Shown here piece by piece: positions 9,183 through 17,710 of a stretch of 64,000 nt of DNA. The DNA is from Fistulifera solaris (lineage: Eukaryota > Bacillariophyta > Bacillariophyceae > Naviculales > Stauroneidaceae). Where the stretch lies: contig AP026129.1 of assembly GCA_030295235.1 (NCBI GenBank), positions 124,001-188,000 on the forward strand, written 5' to 3'. The notes below the pieces were generated by a model. The model worked only from the letters and a program-made list of their open reading frames with translations, was not told the DNA's origin and ran no database searches. Numbering within the stretch: the first letter of the stretch is position 1; each line of letters opens with the position of its first letter. A program made the position numbers and the translations under genes.

Positions 9183-11484
9183 ATGGCGAAAAAAGGCAAG
9201 AAAGACTCGGAAAAGAAAGCGGCATTACAAGCCAAAAAGGAAGCCAAAGCCGACAAGGCCGCTCGTAAACGACTCACGAAAGAAGCACGCAAAGATGCTC
9301 AGCAACAAGGCGATCATCTCTCCAATTCAAGCAATAAACTGATGGATTTTGATTTGGATGCTATGCTACAAGCCTATCGACAGAGCAATAATGCTGTCGA
9401 ACAGACTCAAGTTGAACCCATCGAAGGATTCCCACCGGCCCGGGCGAACGCCACATTGACTCTGACTGCCGATAAGAAACAGCGCAACGCTTCTCTCTAT
9501 CTGTTCGGCGGAGAGTATTACGATGGAGTCGAAAATATTGTACTGGATCAGTTATTCGTAACAGACTTGACAAATTGGAATTGGAAACGAATTCAAACAC
9601 CTCCACCGACACCGCCGCCACGATGTGCACATACAACCGTTTACTACAATCAGTCACTCTACGTATTTGGTGGAGAAATGGCGACGGCGGATGAGTATCA
9701 TCATTATAAAGATATATGGAAGTATCATATTCCGTCTCAGCAGTGGACGGAAATCAAACCTTCTTCTAAATTCGGGACACAACCAACACCGCGGTCGGGA
9801 CATTCGGCGGTGGTTTGGAAGCATTTCATGATTCTCTTTGGGGGTTTTTACGAAGCGATTCGTGATGTACCAAGATGGTACAACGATGTGACGGTGCTAA
9901 ACTTACAGACAGAGCAGTGGATGGATATACCACACAGTCGATTAACACAGCGTCCGGAGCCGCGATCCGCTTGCAATGTAGTAGTCTTACAAGACACCAT
10001 GCTCGTGCAAGGGGGCTTTTCGAAATTGAATCCTTCCGCCAATTCCACGGAAACAAAGGTACACACGGATGCATGGGTGTTGCATTTGGCGCCATTGTTG
10101 CAAAATAAGGCACCAACGTGGGAACGCCTTTTCTCGGCCAAAACAAAACGATCTGGGACGAGTGCTGTTGCGTATCAAGACAAACTGATGTTTGTCTATG
10201 GCGGAGTAGTCGATGCAGAAAAACTTAATCACAAAATCGAATCGGTTTTTTACAATGATATGTTTGCGTTGGACGCAACGCGGCGGAAATGGTTCCCATT
10301 GACGGTACGGAAGCTGAAACAGGATGTGACTACTACTAGTGCTGAGACAGAGAGCACACCTCAACAGGATAAAATAGAGGAAAAGGACGACGACAGAAAC
10401 AATGATTTTGGAGATGACGATGCTCTGCTACTGGAGGAAGAAAATCTCGACGAAGAAGCAGCATTAAACGCAGAGGGTTGGGATCTGGGAAAGCTTCGCT
10501 CCAACATGTTCGCCTTTATCGACGGAGAAGGTAACCTTGTCTACGAAAAGATTGATGATTCCGATGAGGAAGGTGATGGTGAGGAGCGCATGAATGATGA
10601 TGAAGAAGAAGAAAAGGAGGAGGAAAAAAGACAACGAGGAAAATGAAGAAGATGAGAAAGGGGAAGGAAAGGAGGACGAGGAGAAGGAGGAGGAGGAAGA
10701 AGAGGACGACGGGCACCTAAAGCACAAACAAGAGGGCCCAGCCGCGAAGGCACCATCAAATGCGATTACATCTTCGTCCGTCATGACATTACATCCCGAA
10801 ACACATGCTCCGGAAGCAGTGATTCAAAGTGAACCACTGCCGCGCATCAAGGCGTTATTGTTTGTGGCAGGCCATCACCTCTATATTTATGGCGGGTTGT
10901 TGGAAGTAGGGGACCGCGAAGTCACTTTAGATGATCTTTGGCGACTTGATTTACGGAAGCGCAATGGTTGGGAGTGCTTGTTCGTAGGGACGATGCATCA
11001 GCAGGTGTGGAGAGGTGCCATCCACGATGACGACGAAAGTTATGTTAGCAGTTCTGGTCCAGGCGGTGACGATAACGATGGGGATGATGACGACGATGAC
11101 GCATACCAGAGCCAATCAGCAAACTCGTCGTTACAGCAAGAAATTTCTGCGCTGAATCAACACTACGAGTTGACGGATGCGAATCGTACTCCCCAACCAT
11201 CCGAGATCTTGGCAGACTTTTACGCACGGACTGCGGACTATTGGAACGAACGAGCTGCCCAAATAGAATCCGGAGAAGAAATGACGCAAAAAGAACTCAA
11301 ACGCAAAGGATTCGGATTGGCGAAGGAACGCTACGAAGAGTTAGAGCCCATCTTAGAACGACTTCGTGAGTTGGAGATAACAACACCGCGCGCAGCAAAG
11401 ACCAAAAAGGACCGTAAAGTCCCGAAAGAAGAGAAGAAGAAGAGTTCAAAAGAGTCCAAGAAAATGCGTCAGCGCGAAAGATAG
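9183..11484 (+). CDS. KLHDC4-like kelch-repeat protein (one frame break in an A run)
   Basis: The first 487 codons match the KLHDC4 family. There is a Lys-rich start (MAKKGKKDSEKKAALQ), then kelch blades with YLFGGEYYDG, PPPRCAHTTVYYNQSLYVFGG, PRSGHSAVVWKHFMILFGGF, PEPRSACNVVVLQDTMLVQGG and KLMFVYGGV. An acidic linker follows. The frame closes at 10646, but the family continues in the next frame with a further blade (LFVAGHHLYIYGGLLEVGD) and a basic tail to 11484. Removing one A from the run at 10624-10629 joins the two into about 766 residues. No intron signals lie there, so a homopolymer error is the simplest reading; a real truncation is the alternative. Function is unknown; kelch propellers bind partner proteins. 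Confidence 0.8.
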
Positions 11485-11892
11485 TGAGGAGTATATACTT
11501 TGTAGCGCAGGACGATGATGCTAGACGCTAACCTTAGCTCCAAGTTAGTTACGATTGTTAATTTTTAACGATACGAAGGGAAAGAGGAAACAGACAAGAT
11601 AATGTAGCCTTAGAGAACTGACAACTTAAAACAGGATTCAACGTATTATAGAAAGATGGTTTATCATAAGTGACGACAGACAATATCCGGGTACCCCCTC
11701 TGTCGATAAATTTCCCTACGAGAGCTACGCGCAATTTACGTGGACATTCGTAGCGTTGCATCTGTCATGCTTTCTACGTCATAAAATAATCTAGTTATCT
11801 ACTTGTATGATCGCTCCACGTGAAGGCAGGAAATCTTTGTTCTCGTTCTTGTTGTCCCCTTAAAAAAGTATAGTAGGGAGTATTAGACAAAT
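11485..11892. other. Intergenic, no gene seen
   Basis: It lies between two plus-strand genes (kelch protein end, THOC7 start). It presumably holds the 3' end of the first and the promoter of the second. No repeat or RNA gene is recognised. Confidence 0.5.
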
Positions 11893-12672
11893 ATGACAAC
11901 GGCCGGAGGAGTGAAACGAAAAGCGCCGGAAGACGGAGACGGCGACAATCCTGGCAGCCGTCCGATCGAAATCACGCCCAAGATTCTTCACCAGCGGTTG
12001 TTGGTAGGATTAGGAAACAAAGGAGGAGCGAAAGGCTCTTTAACGAAATGCGTAGCACGCGTCGGTGCTGTTTTGAGAGATCCGGATAATTCGACATTGA
12101 AAGAGGCTGCCGTCCGCGAATTCGAACATCAACAACTCGAATTGATGAAGCTATATTGGATGGTTTATCGAAATCAGATTGAATTGGAGACACTGAATTC
12201 TTCGATAAACATTACCAAACAACAAGCTTCTGAGGAGAGTGTTATTGTGCAAGAGAAACGAAAAGAGTTGCGGAAGCAACTTACGGTCACTGCTTGTGAG
12301 CGCGAGTACGAGGCCTTGGCTAAAGTGGCCACGACGCGGCATCCCACGTCCCGTAGGGCCCTGCAACAACAACTGGATCGCGTCCTAGAACAGTATAAAG
12401 AAACAGAAGAAGCTGTGAAACGAACGAAGAAAGAAGTGGCGATTCGACAAAGTCAATTCCAGTTATTGATGCAATCTTTGTTTGATTTGAAACAGTCTTT
12501 GCAAGAGCCGTTAGATGTCGCTGCAGATAATGATCCCGAAACAGCAAGAAATCATGAAGAAGAGGACGAGAATGGAGAAGAGGAAGAAGAGAAGGAGGGA
12601 ACGATCGTTGCTATGGATGTGGAGCCTGCTGCGCTCACAGGACCTGCTGAAGATCTCTACGACGATTTGTGA
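11893..12672 (+). CDS. THOC7: THO complex subunit 7 (mRNP assembly/export)
   Basis: This 259-residue, mostly helical protein matches THOC7. ITPKILHQRLLVG opens the conserved region. The family core is seen in REYEALAKVATTRHP followed by LQQQLDRVLEQYKET, then SQFQLLMQSLFDLKQSLQE. The tail is acidic and ends MDVEPAAL...EDLYDDL, like plant THO7. A coiled coil spans roughly residues 95-200. THOC7 works with THOC5 and THOC6 in the nuclear THO/TREX complex that packages nascent mRNA for export. The start is a clear ATG preceded by an A/T-rich leader. The frame is intact. Confidence 0.85.
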   Translation: MTTAGGVKRKAPEDGDGDNPGSRPIEITPKILHQRLLVGLGNKGGAKGSLTKCVARVGAVLRDPDNSTLKEAAVREFEHQQLELMKLYWMVYRNQIELETLNSSINITKQQASEESVIVQEKRKELRKQLTVTACEREYEALAKVATTRHPTSRRALQQQLDRVLEQYKETEEAVKRTKKEVAIRQSQFQLLMQSLFDLKQSLQEPLDVAADNDPETARNHEEEDENGEEEEEKEGTIVAMDVEPAALTGPAEDLYDDL

Positions 12673-12919
12673 CCAAGTCCACTGTTGTGACAGCAAAGAC
12701 TAGGTATTCGTTTTATAATTTTCTTTCTTTCTTCGTTGGTTTTTGTTTTTGTTACATGTCTTGTAGTTTTGTTTGTATAGAGATAGTTTTGACTTCTTCC
12801 CCCGGCATGAATGTCTTCTTCCGAGGTTTCACATTCGCTACTCATCGCTTTGCTTTCTACTTATAGCATAACTTAAAAGCGCTACGCATTCATTGAAATA
12901 ATAGTAAAACAATGGTTTT

Positions 12920-13224
12920 TTATGCCTCTTGTGGTTCGGCGCTTTCGGTATTGTAATTGAGTAATTTTTCGATCAAATCAACGTGCGTTAATAGCATACG
13001 CCGACAGCAGTATCGTTTCAAACCCAACTCATCCAAAGCGTCACTGTTTGAAGAGAAAAGAATAAAGTAGAATTAAGAATATAATCAAGAAAAATTAAAT
13101 CAGATAAAAAAAAGAAGCCAAAAACGTACCCTTCCGAAAAATCGGCTTGCAACAAACTCAAATACGTTTCCCATTTGTTCCCAATCACCTTTCCACACGT
13201 AAAGCACCGAACTGGGATAATCAT
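12920..13224 (-). CDS. RPB10: RNA polymerase I/II/III shared subunit RPB10 (RPABC5), two exons
   Basis: Exon 1 (13224-13130) encodes [18 protein letters not shown] and onward to QADFSEG. Intron 13129-13044 (86 nt, GTACGT...CAG) is followed by exon 2 (13043-12920) encoding [20 protein letters not shown] and a short tail ending in PQEA. The total is 72 residues against about 67 in other eukaryotes. The atypical zinc-binding signature CFTCG...RYCCRR is complete. RPB10 is a small zinc-binding assembly subunit common to the three nuclear RNA polymerases. The split codon (GG|T, Gly) joins perfectly at the intron, which makes the model secure. It is divergent from the UPF0390 gene. Confidence 0.96.
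13044..13129 (-). other. RPB10 intron (86 nt)
   Basis: GTACGT donor and a pyrimidine-rich stretch ending CAG acceptor, joining FSEG to DALDELG in frame. Confidence 0.95.
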
Positions 13225-13631
13225 CTTCTATGAAAAGTCTTACTAATACAATGCAATGTGTATTTGATGACCCAGTGACCAAGAACGATGACAGCGAAAT
13301 TGACAAGAAGATTAAATAATACGGAGTAATAACAATGCAAAAGAGTTGATGGCTTTTGCCAGGATTTGTGACGCGACGACGGGCGACAGACGAGCCCCTG
13401 TTGAATTTGTACGAAGTGCAGACGCTCGGGCCTCGTGCGAACCACCCAACACCCAACACAAACACGTTTCGCCGTTCGTGACAAACCGACAACAGCAACG
13501 CATGCCTCTATCATCATCGGGTCTATATCATATCATTCGTCTTGTTATACATTTATCAAACTACAAGCACTTTCAAATCACGCAATAATAACATTTAAAT
13601 TTAATACACTGACACACGACAAAAAAAAGAA
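13225..13631. other. Divergent promoter region between RPB10 and UPF0390 gene
   Basis: It separates two gene starts pointing away from each other. The last 80 bases before the plus-strand ATG are very A/T-rich. No gene or repeat is recognised. Confidence 0.5.
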
Positions 13632-13988
13632 ATGGCACAAGGATTAGGAAAAGTCAACAAGGTCAAAAAGTCCGTCGGCTCGCAAAAGCGAAAAGTCGCA
13701 CGCAAAGCGCAATCACTTTCGAAAGGCCGCATGCAATTCAGTGCCAAGGGAAAGAAACACAATACGGAAGAAATCAACACCACGAAAACTATCAATCGCA
13801 ACATTGAATCACTCGTTGCGGCAAAAGCTGTAAGCAGCGGGGCCAAGTTCTTTCTTGGAGACGTGAAAGAAAAAGGCACCAAAGAGATCAAGAAACAACT
13901 ACAGGAACGTGACAAGAAGCAAAGCAAGTCTACCAAAATCAGCGATCGATTGAAAGCGCAGTTGCGTAAAGTACAAACCGGTGCTTAA
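13632..13988 (+). CDS. UPF0390/DUF2462 small basic protein
   Basis: This 118-residue, Lys-rich protein starts MAQGLGKVNKVKKSVGSQKR, typical of the UPF0390 (DUF2462) family that includes human C19orf53 and fungal nucleolar relatives. The conserved N-terminal basic block and the later KHNTEEINTTKTINRNIE segment, followed by Ala/Lys helices, fit the family's size range. A nucleolar or ribosome-biogenesis role is likely from composition and relatives, but is not shown by the sequence. The frame is intact with a clean ATG. Confidence 0.75.
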   Translation: MAQGLGKVNKVKKSVGSQKRKVARKAQSLSKGRMQFSAKGKKHNTEEINTTKTINRNIESLVAAKAVSSGAKFFLGDVKEKGTKEIKKQLQERDKKQSKSTKISDRLKAQLRKVQTGA

Positions 13989-14455
13989 GAGGTGTGCGTG
14001 GAAGGATCACGGAGTCGTTGTCGAGTGTAGGAGCGACAGTTCGATCCGAGACTTGCACAACAAAGAGCCGAGATTGTTTTTCCAAGGGATGGGACGTAGA
14101 TTTGATAGCCGTTTTGTGTTTGTTTTCTTTTCATTTTGTTGTTCTGCGAAGGTTCGGTGTTTCGTTTTCTGAAACAGGTACCGGAAAATTCGTGCACCAA
14201 TAACATTGCGGAATGAAACACGATTCGATCGTTGAGAATTGAGAACTCGAAAACGGGTGCTGATTTGATAACAATGGACAAGCACATGCAAAAATAATCA
14301 AGTAGCGAACAACTGTTTTGGATCATTTCCTTCCGTCTTCCTCATTCATAAGTTGCATTGGTTGAGAAATTCCATTTCCTTCGTTGCCAAAACAAGCACC
14401 AACCAGCATAAAGCAAAAGCCCGCTGCTCGACCTTTTCCATCGTTTCGTGAACAC
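13989..14455. other. Intergenic with leader of the ART-RING-DTC gene
   Basis: Mostly featureless. The last 72 bases (14384-14455) are open in the frame of the next gene but start with TTG and have an in-frame stop just upstream. They are therefore taken as leader, although an extra N-terminal coding stretch is possible if the true ATG has been lost through a base error. Confidence 0.5.
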
Positions 14456-16207
14456 ATGGATCTTCCGAAAGATGTTACGAGTCCGTACTCTGCTTCATCT
14501 CGGAGAACAGGTCAATCTAGCGACTACGACAGCTCAACCGAATCGGACGAAGACGACTTGAAACCTGCGGCAATCGATTTCGACGAGGACGTGCGACTTG
14601 CGGTTGCCCTTCAACAAGAAGAATTTCTGGCGCAAGAACGCATGTTTCACAAGGCTAGTAAGGACGAGACGTCATTGAACTGCGATGTGGATGAACTCTT
14701 GGCTCTCAGTCTGGAATACGCAGATGATGACGACGATGAGGAGACTTGGGTAGCCAAATTTGCTTCTCTATCCGAGACGAAGTATGTATCAGACGATGAC
14801 GTCGACGAATTTGACGAGAAGAGACAGGCCCAAATCGATGCGGATGCTGCTTTTGCCAAGGCGATGGCGGAGACTTATGAGCCTTTAGATGGGGAAACTC
14901 GTAAGCTGGTCGAAGAATTCGAAAAGGAGGCCATGTTTCTGACTATTTCGGGAAGAGCTACGCTTTTTGTTCAAGCTGTGCTTGAACTTGCAACCAAGAC
15001 AGAAGCGACCTTGCCAGCAATCATGCAGGCGAAGATTCGTGCGGTCAACCGGGACGACATGGTTTATTTTGCTGAGCGCCTTTTGAAAGCTCAAGAGAGT
15101 TTAGAGGAGCAAGGTAGAGACACGAGCGTTGATGTTGGGTATCACTATACCAATAGCGAAGAATGCATGACGCGGATTCGTGTTGATGGGTTAATGACGC
15201 TTGCCGAACGCGATGCAGCTGGCATTCCTCGTGTGTTTAATGGCGCCTCATATGGGGACGGAATTTACACCGCCAACAACCCCTCTTCCTATTCCGGATA
15301 CGGCCCTATTGGTCTTTTAGTTGCAAGGTTGAAAGGAACCACGACAAAAACCACAGGAACGCCTGCTGATCAAGCAAACAGTGTCATCGGACGAGCAGGT
15401 GCTGCTGACGAGATTTTGGTTCTCCGAAATTCTAGGCATTGTCTGCCGTTGATTGAGTACGAGACGGCTCTTGCAAGTAGCCACAAGGCCCTCTTGGAAA
15501 GCCTGGAACAAGATCTACAGGCGCTCATCTCAAAGTACATGCTCGTGATGGCGAAGAGCAGCTTAGATCAAGGTCTTGCCAAGACTTCGTTTCCGTCGGT
15601 CAAGATTGCTGCTTTCAATCTACCGGACAACTTGACTTACACGGCTCCGCCGATGCTAAGCATCGACCCAATATCGGCCACAACTCCTGCTGGTAGCTCG
15701 ACTGATGAATGCCCCATTTGTTTAGCCACCCTATCACAATCTGTCGTTTCTTTGGACTACTGCGGTCACAAGTTTCACCGCGAGTGTCTACTCCAAAGCG
15801 CCAGGGCAGGCCAACGATCGTGTGCCTATTGTAGAAAGTTGTTTCAAGAGCCGCAGGGATTGTGTCCGTCGGGAACTTTGACTGTGTCGTATTCGAGTTC
15901 GCAAACATGCAGCGGCTTCGCGGCAGGAGTTATTACATTGGATTACAAAGTCCCCAATGGAGTTCAACAATCGTATCATCCATCACCAGGTGTTTCGTTT
16001 TCCGGAGCTACTCGACAAGCATTTCTACCAGACAATAGAGAAGGTAGAGAGTTACTGAAACGACTGAAGTATGCTTTTACCAGAGGTCTTACATTTACTG
16101 TCGGTACAAGCCTGTCGAGCGGTACGTCGAACACTGTGACTTGGGCCAGTATTCATCACAAGACAGCTCTTTCGGGGGGCACACATGGCTTTCCAGACAA
16201 TGCTTGA
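14456..16207 (+). CDS. PARP-like ADP-ribosyltransferase + RING + Deltex C-terminal domain in one chain
   Basis: Domains in order: three ubiquitin-interacting-motif-like helices (DVRLAVALQQEE, DELLALSLEYA, DAAFAKAMAETYE); a PARP-like catalytic fold with VGYHYTNSEECM, YGDGIYTANNPSSYSGYGP and ADEILVLRNSRHCLPLIEY; a RING (CPICLATL...YCGHKFHRECLL...CAYC, 15710-15835); and a Deltex C-terminal domain (PSGTLTVSYSSSQTCSGF, SYHPSPGVSFSGATRQAFLP, TWASIHHKTALSGGTHGFPD). His (codon 15143), Tyr (15266) and Glu (15410) can be aligned with the PARP H-Y-E triad. Known Deltex proteins attach ubiquitin to targets and to ADP-ribose, and DTX3L works with the separate PARP9. The fusion suggests ADP-ribose writing and ubiquitylation in one chain; that role is inference. 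The read frame stops at 16207, but the family's last residues (LDNCHCELDYLGVP) continue in the +1 frame to 16265. Confidence 0.8.
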   Translation: MDLPKDVTSPYSASSRRTGQSSDYDSSTESDEDDLKPAAIDFDEDVRLAVALQQEEFLAQERMFHKASKDETSLNCDVDELLALSLEYADDDDDEETWVAKFASLSETKYVSDDDVDEFDEKRQAQIDADAAFAKAMAETYEPLDGETRKLVEEFEKEAMFLTISGRATLFVQAVLELATKTEATLPAIMQAKIRAVNRDDMVYFAERLLKAQESLEEQGRDTSVDVGYHYTNSEECMTRIRVDGLMTLAERDAAGIPRVFNGASYGDGIYTANNPSSYSGYGPIGLLVARLKGTTTKTTGTPADQANSVIGRAGAADEILVLRNSRHCLPLIEYETALASSHKALLESLEQDLQALISKYMLVMAKSSLDQGLAKTSFPSVKIAAFNLPDNLTYTAPPMLSIDPISATTPAGSSTDECPICLATLSQSVVSLDYCGHKFHRECLLQSARAGQRSCAYCRKLFQEPQGLCPSGTLTVSYSSSQTCSGFAAGVITLDYKVPNGVQQSYHPSPGVSFSGATRQAFLPDNREGRELLKRLKYAFTRGLTFTVGTSLSSGTSNTVTWASIHHKTALSGGTHGFPDNA

Positions 16208-16401
16208 TAATTGTCACTGTGAACTTGACTACTTGGGTGTTCCTGCTGCAGATGCATTTCGGTAACGATGGCACGAACGGATGGAGTAACGTTGCATTCG
16301 AGAAAGGCATTATTTGTATGTTGACAGATAATTAGATTATTATTATTCAATCGTTGTCGAATGATCCGTATCATACAACTCGTTAAAGTAGCATATTATT
16401 T

Positions 16402-17076
16402 TTACGACATTCCGAGACTCTTGAGACTGGGTGCTTCATCCGGCACATTGACACAATACTGGTCTTCCGATCGCAAACATGTCGTAATTGCCTCCACAGC
16501 GTTTGTAATAGCCAAATCAATTCCATTGTCGCGTACATAGAAGGTGTTTCCAAATTTTGCCTGAAGTCGGGTCCAGAAGACATTCGGTAGATTAAGCTTG
16601 ACTCCATCACCAACATTGAAATTCAAAACGTTTCCTTTGCCTCCAAATTGATCGACTACGAGAACAATGTACTTGTCATCTTTCTGTCCTTCTTTACCGA
16701 GATCCCAATAATCGCGAATCGCCAATCCGGGTGTGTTGGGGTACGCTTGACATAAAACACGAACACGAAAGCCCGTGTCGCGTTCGAGTGCTTTGAGTAA
16801 ATCATTCATCCGACGCGCCTGCCCGGCCGTGAGAAACTTTTCCGTCTGAATGACATTCAAACCTGCTTCCGTCGGAAGCAAATCCGGACGATTGACTGCT
16901 TCTAGACGAGCATTGGCGGGAGGTGTCAAGGTTGTTGCCCCAGTCACAACAGCAGCGCCCCCACTGATCCAGGAAGCAATCACCGTTCGTCGTGAAGGAT
17001 TGGGTGCTACAGAAAACGCCGATGCCGTTGCGGCGAAGCACAAGAATGCACAGATGACTGTGCAACGAGAGGACAT
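16402..17076 (-). CDS. Thylakoid TPM-domain protein (TLP18.3/Psb32-like)
   Basis: This 224-residue protein has a bipartite targeting sequence. A signal peptide ends ASA|F around residue 20/21, the diatom plastid-entry motif. It is followed by a twin-arginine segment (RR at 29-30, then a hydrophobic stretch ending PPANA) for thylakoid lumen import. The mature part is a TPM domain, with LNVIQTEKFLTAGQARRMND, TGFRVRVLCQAYPNTPG, DDKYIVLVVDQFGGKGN and LNFNVGDGVKLNLP. TLP18.3/Psb32 relatives assist photosystem II repair and assembly; that role is inferred from the family. This gene is the best single marker that the host is a diatom-like alga. The frame is intact. Confidence 0.88.
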   Translation of the reverse strand: MSSRCTVICAFLCFAATASAFSVAPNPSRRTVIASWISGGAAVVTGATTLTPPANARLEAVNRPDLLPTEAGLNVIQTEKFLTAGQARRMNDLLKALERDTGFRVRVLCQAYPNTPGLAIRDYWDLGKEGQKDDKYIVLVVDQFGGKGNVLNFNVGDGVKLNLPNVFWTRLQAKFGNTFYVRDNGIDLAITNAVEAITTCLRSEDQYCVNVPDEAPSLKSLGMS

Positions 17077-17710
17077 ATTATATTGTGTCTCTTTTCAAGA
17101 TGACTATCAACTGCGGGCAACTTTTTTTTTTTTGAAGGCAAGAAGGTACCAGGTATAGTCATCGTCTGCCGATTATTATTGCGCTGACACAGTTTTGGTT
17201 TCTGTTTCACCATGACATCATCTCGGATTTTCAACTCGTCTCAAAAAGTGTCACCAACGTCAGAAATTTTGTGTGATGTGAGGTCGTTGAGTACTGAGTA
17301 CACAGAAAATCTGGGAATTTTGAATTGCACCTTCACGTCCCCAGAAAATCTGAAGGTATGGTGTTTTCACGTCCACAGAAATTATGGGGAGCTGGTGTTT
17401 TGACGTGCCCAGAAAATCTGGGGGTGTGGTGTTTTTCAAGTTTGCAGAAAATCTGTGTGTTTGGTTTCCAGAAAATCTGTGTGAGTGGTGTTTCAACGTA
17501 CCCAGTGCCAGGAGCCGGCGCCTGCCACAATCCCGTCGTGTCTTTTTCTGCTTCTTGTTGTTGTTGATCTGGAAAGCATTTGTCAAAGTCTATTCAAATA
17601 CGCAGCGAATAGGTTCTTATCCAACAATCATACCGTAATTAGTTACTTCACAGACACGCTGTAGCAAAGAGAAGCTTTTGTAGAATAGGAAAAAAGACAA
17701 CACGGTAATC
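17077..17710. other. Divergent intergenic spacer with imperfect repeats
   Basis: It separates the TPM gene start (minus) and the golgin start (plus). It contains a cluster of imperfect repeats at 17300-17512 given separately. The rest is A/T-rich with no gene recognised. Confidence 0.5.
17300..17512. repeat. Imperfect ~35-45-base tandem repeats around CAGAAAATCTG
   Basis: The core CAGAAAATCTG, or a one-base variant, occurs about six times between 17303 and 17480. Between cores is a G/T-rich spacer of the type GTGTGGTGTTTTCACGTCCC. Spacing is irregular (25-45 bases), so this is a degenerate array. No coding potential is claimed. Confidence 0.65.

Noticed and set aside
10464-10784. Minus-strand ORFs rich in Ser, Phe and Leu
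   Set aside because: They are antisense shadows of the Glu/Lys-rich linker of the kelch gene.
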